A stretch of 64,000 nucleotides of DNA from an uncultured Eubacterium sp. GTDB lineage: Bacteria > Bacillota > Clostridia > Lachnospirales > Lachnospiraceae. The translations under genes and the position numbers were made by a program. A model generated the notes under the pieces. It searched no databases and was not told the origin of the DNA. It was given only the letters and a program-made list of their open reading frames with translations. This document shows, piece after piece, positions 27,154 through 35,279 of this stretch. The stretch lies in assembly GCA_947088865.1 (NCBI GenBank), contig CAMUHY010000007.1, forward strand, positions 1-64,000, written 5' to 3'. Position 1 is the stretch's first letter; every line of letters begins with the position of its first letter.

Positions 27154-30100
27154 TTAAAATCCAACATCCATTTTAGCAATTTTCTTTAAAATTAACACAG
27201 CATCTATCGTATTTATTGTTCCATCTTTATTAACATCACTATTTGCTTCATTAATTTTAACACTCATTTTTGCAAGGTACTTTCTAATCATAACACCGTC
27301 ACGAATATCAATTTCACCATCCCCATTTACATCACCCAACTTATTAACTGGGGTAATTGGAACGTCTGGCACATCAGGTACTTCTGGAATAGCATTTTTA
27401 ATCTCTGCAAGCATATCATTTCCAATCTTTGTCCAATACTCTGACTCCATAGTGTAATTTTTCTCTTCATCTCTAGCATATGCTGTAAATTCACCGCTTC
27501 CATTTACAATAAATGGCTGTTGTCCGTTTGGATTGATACCGCCTGTCTTTGATGGCATCTGTACTGCTGCCGCAATATTCAAGTCCAATCCTTGTATTGC
27601 TTTGACAATCAAAGCTGCTGATAAAAAGCCGCCTGTCTTATTGCTATGTGTGCTGTCTCCATCCGCCATTGTCTCTGAACCAAGTGGTGACTTTTTATTT
27701 CCAGCAGCAGGGTCTGCTTTATATGCCGCCTCATACATATCTTTTGTCAGCTCAAATGCGTCTATCAAAAGAACATCTTGTTCACTGGCAAGCTGTTTTA
27801 CAGCTTGAACATAGGCATTGTTTGACGTTACCTGTGTATTTGTTGTCTTATCTGTGGAATCATGATGTGGTCTTATATTTCCTTTATCATCATAATACAA
27901 TCTTGATACTGGAGTAACCAAAACTGGAATAGCTCCTTTTTCTCTAGCAGCATCAATATATTGCTGCAAGTACCACTTATAAGTACCTCCACAATCATAT
28001 GAATAAAATTGACTTCCATATTTATCAACAAGGTTAGAAGGTGTATTTACCTTTGTACCTGGTGTTGATGGATAAACACCATTTGCATCTGGTGTTCCTA
28101 ATGGAGCATATCGCTCCTCAACATAACCGCTGCCATTAGAACAATCATTATGTCCAAACTGGATAAACAGGTAATCGCCCTCTTTGATATTTTGTTTAAT
28201 CTTGTCAAGAGAACCTTCATTGATAAAGTTTCTTGTACTTCTTCCGCCGTTGGCATAATTTTGTATGGTTACTTTTGATGAGTCAAAGAATGTTTGAATA
28301 AACTCACCCCATGAACCTTCTTGCTGAGCTTTACCGCCCATATACATGCCATTTGCAGAATAATCTTTAACCGTAGAATCACCAGCAAGGAATACATTGA
28401 CACCATTGCCAAGTGTAATGTCAGAACTTCCGCCTGAAGGGTCTTCAAAACCATCTCTTACATCAGCCTCAACTGTATACGATGCCGCTGTTCCTTTTGT
28501 TCCATTGAGTAATTCTGGTTCAACAACAACTTTAATCTTCTTTCCAATGGCTTCCTTTGGAATAACACATGTATTACTTATATTTGCTGTTGTTGCCTTA
28601 ATCAATGTTTCTTTCTTATCTGTATCTACAATATACCACTTGATAACAGAAGCATCTTGTGCATCCTGCTTTGTGCCAAGCGAATAACCTACTGTCAATT
28701 TATGTCCTGGATATGGTGCATTGATATCGCCGTTATCCGTAACATATGGCTGTGTTGAAAATGCTACACTTGTCTCATCCCCAACATAATTTGTTGGCGT
28801 CCACTCTCCAAAATAAGCCTTTACATCTATCTTAGAAGCTGTATCAGCAGATATTGGCGCAACAACTCTCTTTGATGTATCTACATTTTCACCATCCAAA
28901 GAAGTCGTGTTATATTCTTTAAAATTCGCATTTTCAGGCTTGCTACCACTCATCTCTGTCCAGCCTACTTCTGTGATAAGACTTGGATTATCCATCTTGG
29001 TATTTAAAAATGCAACCGTTGCGTTAGCTCCCCATGGTCTACCCAAGTATCCGCCAGCAACTTGAAGCTTTGTATCCGCTGTTACTACACAGTTTCTAAA
29101 AAGGTAGCCCAACTGTTTATTGGTTGTTTTATCATCTGGTCTCTGTGCTGTGATATAGCCTGAAAGCGCTTTATCACTATACCCTTTCCAGTTTAACTGG
29201 CAACCGTCAAATACACAATTTCCTGCACCAAATATATAATCGGTATTGCCTTCTATAAAGCAATTCTTAAAATAAATACTTGCATTGCCTGTATAGAGTG
29301 TATCTTGACTTGAGTAAAACTTACAATCGACAAGCTCTGACTTATCGGCCTCAATAGCCAATGCTGTTGCTCGTTCTGTTGCTGTTTTTGATGTTACATC
29401 AGTACCATATTTTCTTTCTAATGTGATTGCTTCTCCGCCGCTAGGTTCTACACCATCTGCTAATTCTTCATCTGTAATATAGCGGTTAAACGAAGCTTCA
29501 AACGTTATACCAGAAGCTTTAAAAGCAGTAGCCGTGTTTTTTACATACACCGAACAGCCCCATTTTGCTGCCGTAAGCTTTTGATACTTATCATAATCAT
29601 TTTCTTTATTATAAAAACCACTGCTGTCTACACTGTAATACTTATATCCAATACCATAATACCATGTAAGAAGAACCTCTTTATTGGTATCATTGACAAA
29701 CGATACATATGGCGTTGTAAGAATCACTTGTTCTCTGTATGTACCTGGCGCAATATGAACTGTTATTCTGTCCTCTTCCTTTGTTGGATTCATTGCTGCA
29801 CATGCAGATACAGCCTCATTTATTGTATTATAGTTTAACTCACCTTTATCGGTATAACCTACATAAATATCTTTTACTAACGGCTTTTTCTCAGGTTCTT
29901 TTGTTGATACAAAAAGTAAATCCTTCTTTACCTCAGCACCATTTACAACCACATGTGTTGTTGTCTTATAATTTGCAACCGTTGTGACAGCCTCATAAGA
30001 GCCATCTCTTAATTGAATCTCGTAGCCCGAAGCAGCAACGCTGGCTTTGTATGTATATCCATCATCCACATTTTTAAATGTCAATTCGGTTACTTTGCCG

Positions 30101-31335
30101 TCTGCCCCAAGTTCCTTAAAAGCGCCTGACACTTTGTAAACTTCTTTAAGAGCTACCTTGATATCTGCTGTTATATTGGCATTTCCAGAAACAAGACCAC
30201 CCTCTGTTATCTTATAATCATTGACGCCTGACAATTCAACAGTATACTTTACATCTGGCTGAAGTTGTGCTGTAAATCCTAAATTACTGTCCATTACAAG
30301 TGTTACATCATCTGCAAGGCTCTCTTTATCTGCAATAAGCTTTACAGCAAGCTTTGTCACATCATAATCACTTGCAAAACCTGTAATCTTACCAGAGTAT
30401 GTATACATGCTCTTCTCTTCAACTACAAGCTTTACATCCGATTTGCCAGAAAGAGCATCATTTGTTGTTACCTCGACAAACTTTGAATCATTTGTAATGC
30501 CATACCCTGCAAAACCAGAAAGTGAAGCGGTATATGTATCATCAGCGGCAAGCACTGTGCTAAACTTACCTCCGCTCACTGCTGTCTCTGTCTTTTCACC
30601 TGTTTTACCGCTGGTAAAAACAATCTTTGCAGTCTCAGGCACACTTACACTGCTGTCCACAGTTCCTGATACGGCGGCGCCTGGAATACGGACAATTCTG
30701 TTATATACAGGCTTTCCTGTCTTATTAGTCCATATTTTATAGGTTCCATTACTTTGCGCAACAAACTCATAACGTTTCATCTTGTTAACAACAGCCTCTG
30801 TATTAAGCTGTGTGCCGCCCTCCATACACTGAAAATTCAACTCAGAACCTTCAACAAACGTACTCAATCCCATATATACCCAAAACTTATCGCCAGCATT
30901 GACATTTGTAATGGTTATATATCTTCTAGTATCGCCACCTGTGCCATTGCAATAATATTGACCACTCGCTTGATAGCCATCTTCATATTTAGCACTGGCT
31001 GTACTCGTATTTGTACCATAGGTTTTCTTTGATATTGAATACAATCTGTCCTTACTATCATGTGTAAGTGTTAAATCTCCAAATACTGTTGTACCTCCTG
31101 AAAATACGCCATTATCTGCAACATTGGAATTACTTTCCCAATCAGCTGCTGTAATATGGTTTGCATATATAGCGGTATTGGTTTCCTCAACAGCGCCAAA
31201 ATCCCAGACATCCATTTTCTTTGCTTCTCTTACGTTATCTGCACCAAGTGCTATCAGGCTATTTCCTACACAAGATACTAGCATCAGCATAGCACAAAAA
31301 ATACTGCAATAACGTCTTATCAAACTTCTTTTCAT
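27154..31335 (-). CDS. Giant secreted pectin methylesterase plus SGNH acetylesterase with dockerin
   Basis: A 1393-residue multi-enzyme. In order: signal peptide (about 1-32); an N-terminal carbohydrate-binding-like region (about 40-220); repeats of a carboxypeptidase-regulatory/Ig-like fold (about 220-485); a CE8 pectinesterase (about 495-830; SSQDTLYTG, DYIFGAGN, GRPWG hold the catalytic Gln, Asp and Arg); a linker; a CE12-like SGNH esterase (about 985-1230; LAGDSTVKDY, NGGRSTRNF, FGHNDCS, DSTHSN); and a type I dockerin (about 1330-1393). It removes methyl and acetyl esters from pectin in one polypeptide. It is the first gene of a two-gene operon. No scaffoldin/cohesin is in view, so the binding partner must be elsewhere. 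Confidence 0.93.
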   Translation of the reverse strand: MKRSLIRRYCSIFCAMLMLVSCVGNSLIALGADNVREAKKMDVWDFGAVEETNTAIYANHITAADWESNSNVADNGVFSGGTTVFGDLTLTHDSKDRLYSISKKTYGTNTSTASAKYEDGYQASGQYYCNGTGGDTRRYITITNVNAGDKFWVYMGLSTFVEGSELNFQCMEGGTQLNTEAVVNKMKRYEFVAQSNGTYKIWTNKTGKPVYNRIVRIPGAAVSGTVDSSVSVPETAKIVFTSGKTGEKTETAVSGGKFSTVLAADDTYTASLSGFAGYGITNDSKFVEVTTNDALSGKSDVKLVVEEKSMYTYSGKITGFASDYDVTKLAVKLIADKESLADDVTLVMDSNLGFTAQLQPDVKYTVELSGVNDYKITEGGLVSGNANITADIKVALKEVYKVSGAFKELGADGKVTELTFKNVDDGYTYKASVAASGYEIQLRDGSYEAVTTVANYKTTTHVVVNGAEVKKDLLFVSTKEPEKKPLVKDIYVGYTDKGELNYNTINEAVSACAAMNPTKEEDRITVHIAPGTYREQVILTTPYVSFVNDTNKEVLLTWYYGIGYKYYSVDSSGFYNKENDYDKYQKLTAAKWGCSVYVKNTATAFKASGITFEASFNRYITDEELADGVEPSGGEAITLERKYGTDVTSKTATERATALAIEADKSELVDCKFYSSQDTLYTGNASIYFKNCFIEGNTDYIFGAGNCVFDGCQLNWKGYSDKALSGYITAQRPDDKTTNKQLGYLFRNCVVTADTKLQVAGGYLGRPWGANATVAFLNTKMDNPSLITEVGWTEMSGSKPENANFKEYNTTSLDGENVDTSKRVVAPISADTASKIDVKAYFGEWTPTNYVGDETSVAFSTQPYVTDNGDINAPYPGHKLTVGYSLGTKQDAQDASVIKWYIVDTDKKETLIKATTANISNTCVIPKEAIGKKIKVVVEPELLNGTKGTAASYTVEADVRDGFEDPSGGSSDITLGNGVNVFLAGDSTVKDYSANGMYMGGKAQQEGSWGEFIQTFFDSSKVTIQNYANGGRSTRNFINEGSLDKIKQNIKEGDYLFIQFGHNDCSNGSGYVEERYAPLGTPDANGVYPSTPGTKVNTPSNLVDKYGSQFYSYDCGGTYKWYLQQYIDAAREKGAIPVLVTPVSRLYYDDKGNIRPHHDSTDKTTNTQVTSNNAYVQAVKQLASEQDVLLIDAFELTKDMYEAAYKADPAAGNKKSPLGSETMADGDSTHSNKTGGFLSAALIVKAIQGLDLNIAAAVQMPSKTGGINPNGQQPFIVNGSGEFTAYARDEEKNYTMESEYWTKIGNDMLAEIKNAIPEVPDVPDVPITPVNKLGDVNGDGEIDIRDGVMIRKYLAKMSVKINEANSDVNKDGTINTIDAVLILKKIAKMDVGF

Positions 31336-31344
31336 GAATACCTG

Positions 31345-31407
31345 CTACTAAAAATATAAGCCTATATATTCATCTTTCTAATGAATTATAGGCGTATCAA
31401 TTAGTAG
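31345..31407 (-). promoter_or_regulatory. Long hairpin in the 5' leader of the pectinesterase operon
   Basis: CTACTA (31345-31350) pairs with TAGTAG (31402-31407), and GCCTATATATTCAT (31360-31373) pairs with ATGAATTATAGGC (31381-31393), giving a nearly continuous hairpin that ends about 10 bases before the ATG. It could stabilise the mRNA or regulate translation; it matches no riboswitch I know. Confidence 0.5.
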
Positions 31408-31561
31408 ACTCTCCTTTCCTTAAATATTTTTATATAATAATTATATAACTTTTCCAATTATACTGCAACAATATGCTAAAAATTTCATATTTGTATATAA
31501 CAAAATTTCTATATTTTTCCTAACAAATAAACCAATCTTTAAAAATACTCCTATATTTAAT

Positions 31562-32284
31562 TTATTTACTTGTATTATTTTTTCTTTTTATCCTATGCAG
31601 CTGGGGTTTTAATGTCACATCTGAAATAACAAGACCATCACGACAGCCAATAATATATTTTATTATATTCGCTACTTCTTTAGGATTCAGATGGGCTAAT
31701 ATATCCTCATCTTCACTAAAGTCAGCATTTCTATAAAGATTCGTCTTTGTCATATCAGGCTGTATATTAACCACCTTTATCCCCGTCTTTCTGACTTCAT
31801 CAAACAAACTGTGGCTAAAACTTGTCAATCCTGCCTTTGTAGCCCCATACGCACACCCATGTGTATTAGACTTAGTCGCTGTCACAGAAGAAATATTGAC
31901 AATGGTTCCCTTTGTTTTTTGCAAATCGCGAAGGAATATATTTGTGATAATCATAGGCGCTTCTAAATTGGTTCGCACCATCTGCTGTATTTTTGTACTG
32001 TTTAATGTTTCATGCGGTCCATAAAACCCTACTCCTGCATTATTTATAAGCAATTCAATGGTATGCTGCTGTCTTATATCATTTATTTTTTCAATTAATT
32101 GTTTTGTATCTGTAATATCACATACCACTTGATGAAAGAAGGTCTTAAATGTATTATCCAACTCTTCAGTCTCATAAAATGTTCTTCCAAAACCATATAC
32201 CAGAAAACCTTGTTTTATCAACATTTTACTGATAGCAAGTCCTATTCCTGAAGACGCTCCTGTCACAACTGCCACTTTTTCCAT
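31562..32284 (-). CDS. Short-chain dehydrogenase/reductase
   Basis: A 240-residue SDR oxidoreductase. The Rossmann motif TGASSGIG (about 8-15), NNAGVG, NISSVTA and the catalytic YGATK are present. NAD(P) specificity and substrate cannot be told. It ends just upstream of the pectin operon on the same strand but is separated by more than 200 bases and probably unrelated. No ribosome binding site stronger than GGAAAGGAAAAC is seen. Confidence 0.92.
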   Translation of the reverse strand: MEKVAVVTGASSGIGLAISKMLIKQGFLVYGFGRTFYETEELDNTFKTFFHQVVCDITDTKQLIEKINDIRQQHTIELLINNAGVGFYGPHETLNSTKIQQMVRTNLEAPMIITNIFLRDLQKTKGTIVNISSVTATKSNTHGCAYGATKAGLTSFSHSLFDEVRKTGIKVVNIQPDMTKTNLYRNADFSEDEDILAHLNPKEVANIIKYIIGCRDGLVISDVTLKPQLHRIKRKNNTSK

Positions 32285-32355
32285 TATATTTGTTTTCCTT
32301 TCCCCATAATTAATATTACATCTATAAAGTCAAAATAAGGTTAAATCCATTTATT

Positions 32356-33375
32356 TTAATTATTCCACATAAACACTTTATTGTTTCCAACCAACTCTGT
32401 AAGCCTTACAGCTAAAAATTGTTCCATCTCACACATAACTTCTTTTTTGTAATGATATACCCCTTTATCATTTTCATATGGGTATTGTGCAATATCAGAA
32501 TAAGGGTCATTATTCCGCATATTTTTTAAATAATCAACCGATATGCGAAACGAGCCAACGCTGACATCCATCAGCTTTTGCATATCAAGATTTTGTGAAA
32601 TCGTATCAAGCATATTTTTATAATGATATTTCCAATCTTTGCAATATATCATGGGGTCAAAACATAATCGAACAAGATGTCCTTTATCCATCATGCTTTT
32701 TGCCCAACGGATTCTATCTAGCATGGATGCGGTGCCATGCTCATATCGGTCAATAATATATTGAGGTGAAACCGTCACAGCATATATTACCCCATCAACC
32801 ACTTTTATATCTTCTAGTATCTTTTTACTGCAACATTTTGTGCGTATCTCTATCTTTAAATTATTATGTTTTTTTACAAACGCTGTCCATATTTTTACAA
32901 ACCCTGTCAATCCCTCAATAGCTATCAAGTCTGTGTCATACGACACACAAATATATGCCATATGTTTTTGCAGTATCTGTTCTACTTCTTTTAAGATATC
33001 TTCAATATTAATAAAAATAACCATGTTGCCTGATGGATACATTCCTTTAAGATAGCAATATTCACAGTCATATAAACAATTCATAACACATGATGTATAA
33101 TAGAAATGTTCATTGCCAAAATTTTGACAAACCTTCGCGCCCGGATAGACTAATGTTCCCTGTTTTGATGCGATAATAAGAGACTGCGCCTTATGCTGTG
33201 ACAAATAATTTTGACCTTTTCGACAAAATACATCTTTAAAATGCTTAATCAAAATAACCTGTGCTTCTGGAAAATGACGCAGTAACTGGACTGTACGAGG
33301 ATGGTCTATGATTTGCCTTTCGACATATATATGAGAAAATCGCTTATTATAATAATTCCATTTCAAGTTGTTCAT
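32356..33375 (-). CDS. splB: Spore photoproduct lyase-like radical SAM protein
   Basis: A 339-residue radical SAM enzyme. The CxxxCxxC cluster motif lies in MNCLYDCEYCYLKG (about 100-112) within the SplB block GNEHFYYTSCVMNC; CVSYDTDLIAIE and SPQYIIDRYEHGT are also typical. SplB repairs the thymine dimer spore photoproduct by direct reversal. No other sporulation gene is in view, so a broader repair role in a non-sporulator is possible. Its start lies inside the 3' end of the next upstream gene (29-base overlap), so the pair is coupled. Confidence 0.9.
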   Translation of the reverse strand: MNNLKWNYYNKRFSHIYVERQIIDHPRTVQLLRHFPEAQVILIKHFKDVFCRKGQNYLSQHKAQSLIIASKQGTLVYPGAKVCQNFGNEHFYYTSCVMNCLYDCEYCYLKGMYPSGNMVIFINIEDILKEVEQILQKHMAYICVSYDTDLIAIEGLTGFVKIWTAFVKKHNNLKIEIRTKCCSKKILEDIKVVDGVIYAVTVSPQYIIDRYEHGTASMLDRIRWAKSMMDKGHLVRLCFDPMIYCKDWKYHYKNMLDTISQNLDMQKLMDVSVGSFRISVDYLKNMRNNDPYSDIAQYPYENDKGVYHYKKEVMCEMEQFLAVRLTELVGNNKVFMWNN

Positions 33376-34237
33376 AACACTTTTTACCTTCCCTTTTATC
33401 CCTGCACGGAAGCCTTTTATCTAAATACATTTCTTCTATTTTTTTGTGATAGTCTATACCTGTTATATCCATATAGAAAAACAAATGTTTCAACTTGTTT
33501 CGCATTGTCTCTGAACAGTGCATATCACGGCACACGTTGTCTATCCAATCGGTCTGTGCAAAAGACGACCATTTACTTAATTGTTCTGCCTCTATTTCTT
33601 GTTGTTTGCAAAGCAGTTCTAAAAATTGTATAAGCGCTTTTTCATGTCTCATAAAAATGGTATAGATAAATTCTGGCGTTACTTTTTGCGGCTCGCCATT
33701 ATCAGACACTGCCTTTAAAATAATAATTCGTTCTGTCCCCACATAATGAACAGCGGCTTGATAGAATCCTGCCGCCTCCATGTCAACTAACATCTCCTCT
33801 TTGTCTGTTATATAATCCGCCATATAAGGATAGTTGTCCAAATGTTCTCTATCTTTTGTATATAACATGGGCAATGTCAATATGGCACTTTCTACAAAGT
33901 CATGCCTATATAAGATATCTGGATAAAAGGTCTTTCCAGTCTCCGCCTCTATGATTTTATTACAAATATAAATATTGTGTTGATAATGATTTGTCGAAAA
34001 AATGCCACATGTTCCAATAAGAATTATTCTATCTTGATTACAGATATTATATTTTGTACAGATATGACTTACACATATAGCAGCAGTTATACTGCCTGTA
34101 CCCATAATAATAAGTCTTATCTGATTTTGATTATCTATATATTGCTGATATTTTCCATTAGCGGATTCTTTCTTTAAATCAAGCAGTTCTATAAGTGCCT
34201 TTGCCTCAGGATAAATGGCTGTAAATATATATATCAC
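33347..34237 (-). CDS. Nucleosidase/phosphorylase-superfamily protein coupled to splB
   Basis: A 296-residue protein whose first 200 residues follow the purine nucleoside phosphorylase/MTA-SAH nucleosidase fold: IIMGTGSITAAI, ILIGTCGIF and the signature VDMEAAGFYQAA (Glu binds ribose), then LKAVSDNGE. The C-terminal 90 residues are helical and unassigned. It overlaps splB by 29 bases. Radical SAM enzymes can release 5'-deoxyadenosine, so a nucleosidase clearing it is a reasonable inference, not shown by the sequence. Confidence 0.8.
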   Translation of the reverse strand: MIYIFTAIYPEAKALIELLDLKKESANGKYQQYIDNQNQIRLIIMGTGSITAAICVSHICTKYNICNQDRIILIGTCGIFSTNHYQHNIYICNKIIEAETGKTFYPDILYRHDFVESAILTLPMLYTKDREHLDNYPYMADYITDKEEMLVDMEAAGFYQAAVHYVGTERIIILKAVSDNGEPQKVTPEFIYTIFMRHEKALIQFLELLCKQQEIEAEQLSKWSSFAQTDWIDNVCRDMHCSETMRNKLKHLFFYMDITGIDYHKKIEEMYLDKRLPCRDKREGKKCYEQLEMELL

Positions 34238-34260
34238 AAGTAATACCTTGCCTTTCTGTT

Positions 34261-34342
34261 CGTCAAACAGATATTTGCAATCCGCTTCGTTGCTTGATGA
34301 AAGTTACGCGGATATTCGCAATCTGCTACATTGCTTGCTTAT
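34261..34342 (-). repeat. Two adjacent copies of dispersed hairpin repeat family 1
   Basis: Two minus-strand copies lie head to tail: 34261-34300 (CAAGCAACGAAGCGGATTGC, then AAATATCTG) and 34303-34342 (CAAGCAATGTAGCAGATTGC, then GAATATCCGCGTAAC). Their slight differences argue against a recent duplication. Confidence 0.8.
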
Positions 34343-34439
34343 AACATGGTGTCATAATTGCTATATTTTTTCATATATTATTTATGGTATTCATACTACC
34401 ATACTGTCAAACCCAAATTCAAACATGATTTCTTCTTTT

Positions 34440-34875
34440 TTCGACATTTTTCGACATTTTTTGCAAATGGTTTTCGACATTTATTTTTGTCGAAAACACA
34501 CTTCCATAATTTGTATATTATTTTTGAAAACGCCCTATTTATGCGGGTTTTCAAAAAAACGCTCGCACCAATATCACGATTCTACTTGTCGATTTTTAAA
34601 GAAAAATCATTCGACAAACTTCGGCATGTCGTTTGTCGTTTCAAGCCCCATTCATAATTTATTCATATTTTGTACTTATTTTTTACATATTTATCCTTTA
34701 CTATTATTTTGTCGTAGGAAAAGCCTAAGGCTCTTCATAAACTCCTTCTTTTTTTATACACCGTTATATATATATTGTTCTACTTTTACAAAGTAGCTAC
34801 CTCCCTTGCTTTTTTTGTAATTAGAATATATATATAACGGTTTTTTTATGGCTATCTATCTTAATATTTTCGACA
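34440..34875. promoter_or_regulatory. Cluster of Spo0A-box-like TGTCGAA motifs
   Basis: The 7-mer TGTCGAA/TTCGACA occurs exactly at 34440, 34450, 34473, 34489, 34610 and 34869, with near matches at 34586, 34627 and 34634. It equals the core of the Spo0A box (TGTCGAA). The stretch carries no convincing gene. The first four copies sit in 56 bases in both orientations. Confidence 0.5.
34761..34847 (+). ncRNA. Candidate small RNA or large terminator hairpin with C-rich loop
   Basis: CCGTTATATATATATT (34761-34776) pairs perfectly over 16 bp with AATATATATATAACGG (34825-34840), followed by seven T. The 48-base apical part holds a small hairpin (CTACTTT/AAAGTAG) and an unpaired CTACCTCCCTTGC, complementary to Shine-Dalgarno sequences. 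A possible promoter (TTTACA, 17 bases, TATTTT) lies near 34682-34711. No gene ends just upstream on the plus strand, so a plain terminator is less likely. Confidence 0.45.
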
Positions 34876-34964
34876 ATAACATATCTTTCTTTTCAATATT
34901 CCTTGATTCTTTTTATATTTATTGATACAATAATCGCAACATAACAAGTGAAAGAGGTGAAAGG

Positions 34965-34988
34965 ATGTTTAACTTTTCTTGCAAATAA
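34965..34988 (+). CDS. Leader peptide MFNFSCK of the ABC-F attenuator
   Basis: ATG at 34965 and TAA at 34986-34988 encode MFNFSCK. AAAGAGGTGAAAGG stands immediately upstream with correct spacing, unusually strong for a chance 7-codon frame. The last codons coincide with segment 1 of the attenuator, so a ribosome stalled here would mask it. Confidence 0.7.
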   Translation: MFNFSCK

Positions 34989-35158
34989 CATTGAAATATA
35001 TAATAGTGCTAAAAATACTATTTAGTACTTCCAATACTATCTCGTATTTGTAATACTATTTTCATTGCAAGAAAGTTATATGTCTACTCATATCTATATC
35101 ATTTTACCGCTGTTTTATTACGTTTCTAAGTGCGTTATTGTGATAATTATATTTAATG

Positions 35159-35197
35159 AGAGCTGCAAGAATAACCTTTCTTGCAGCTCTTCTTTTT
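35159..35197 (+). terminator. Attenuator terminator
   Basis: AGAGCTGCAAGAA and TTCTTGCAGCTCT form a perfect 13-bp stem around TAACCT, followed by TCTTTTT. It lies 83 bases before the ABC-F start codon, so it should block expression by default. Confidence 0.92.
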
Positions 35198-35279
35198 GTG
35201 TGCAAAAGTATATAAACACCTACTATGCTTTTGCAACATAACTATCACAAAATCTTAAAACGCATAAGGAGGTTTATAT

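Larger units (their letters stand above)
34940..35279 (+). promoter_or_regulatory. Ribosome-mediated transcription attenuator of the ABC-F gene
   Basis: The leader contains a short upstream ORF, then four segments sharing one 8-mer: 1 (34971-34984, inside the uORF), 2 (35065-35077), 3 (35159-35171) and 4 (35178-35190). 1 pairs with 2 and 3 pairs with 4 (terminator), or 2 pairs with 4 (TGCAAGAA with TTCTTGCA) when 1 is covered by a ribosome. This is the logic of drug-induced attenuation known for several ABC-F resistance genes. A further hairpin (TGCAAAAG/CTTTTGCA, 35201-35235) precedes the gene's AGGAGG. Confidence 0.8.

Noticed and set aside
34215-34796. Plus-strand 193-codon open frame in the splB/ABC-F gap
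   Set aside because: Its start is inside the nucleosidase gene on the other strand, its sequence is Phe/Ser/Tyr-rich as in shadow frames, and it runs across repeats and the TGTCGAA cluster.
34440-34875. Iterated motifs read as a replication origin with DnaA boxes
   Set aside because: The repeated unit is TGTCGAA, not TTATCCACA, and no dnaA, dnaN or parS-like site is seen.
35065-35077. Segment 2 of the ABC-F leader as a family member of the dispersed repeats
   Set aside because: It shares only the 8-mer TGCAAGAA with other leader segments, and none of the dispersed repeat consensus sequences match.
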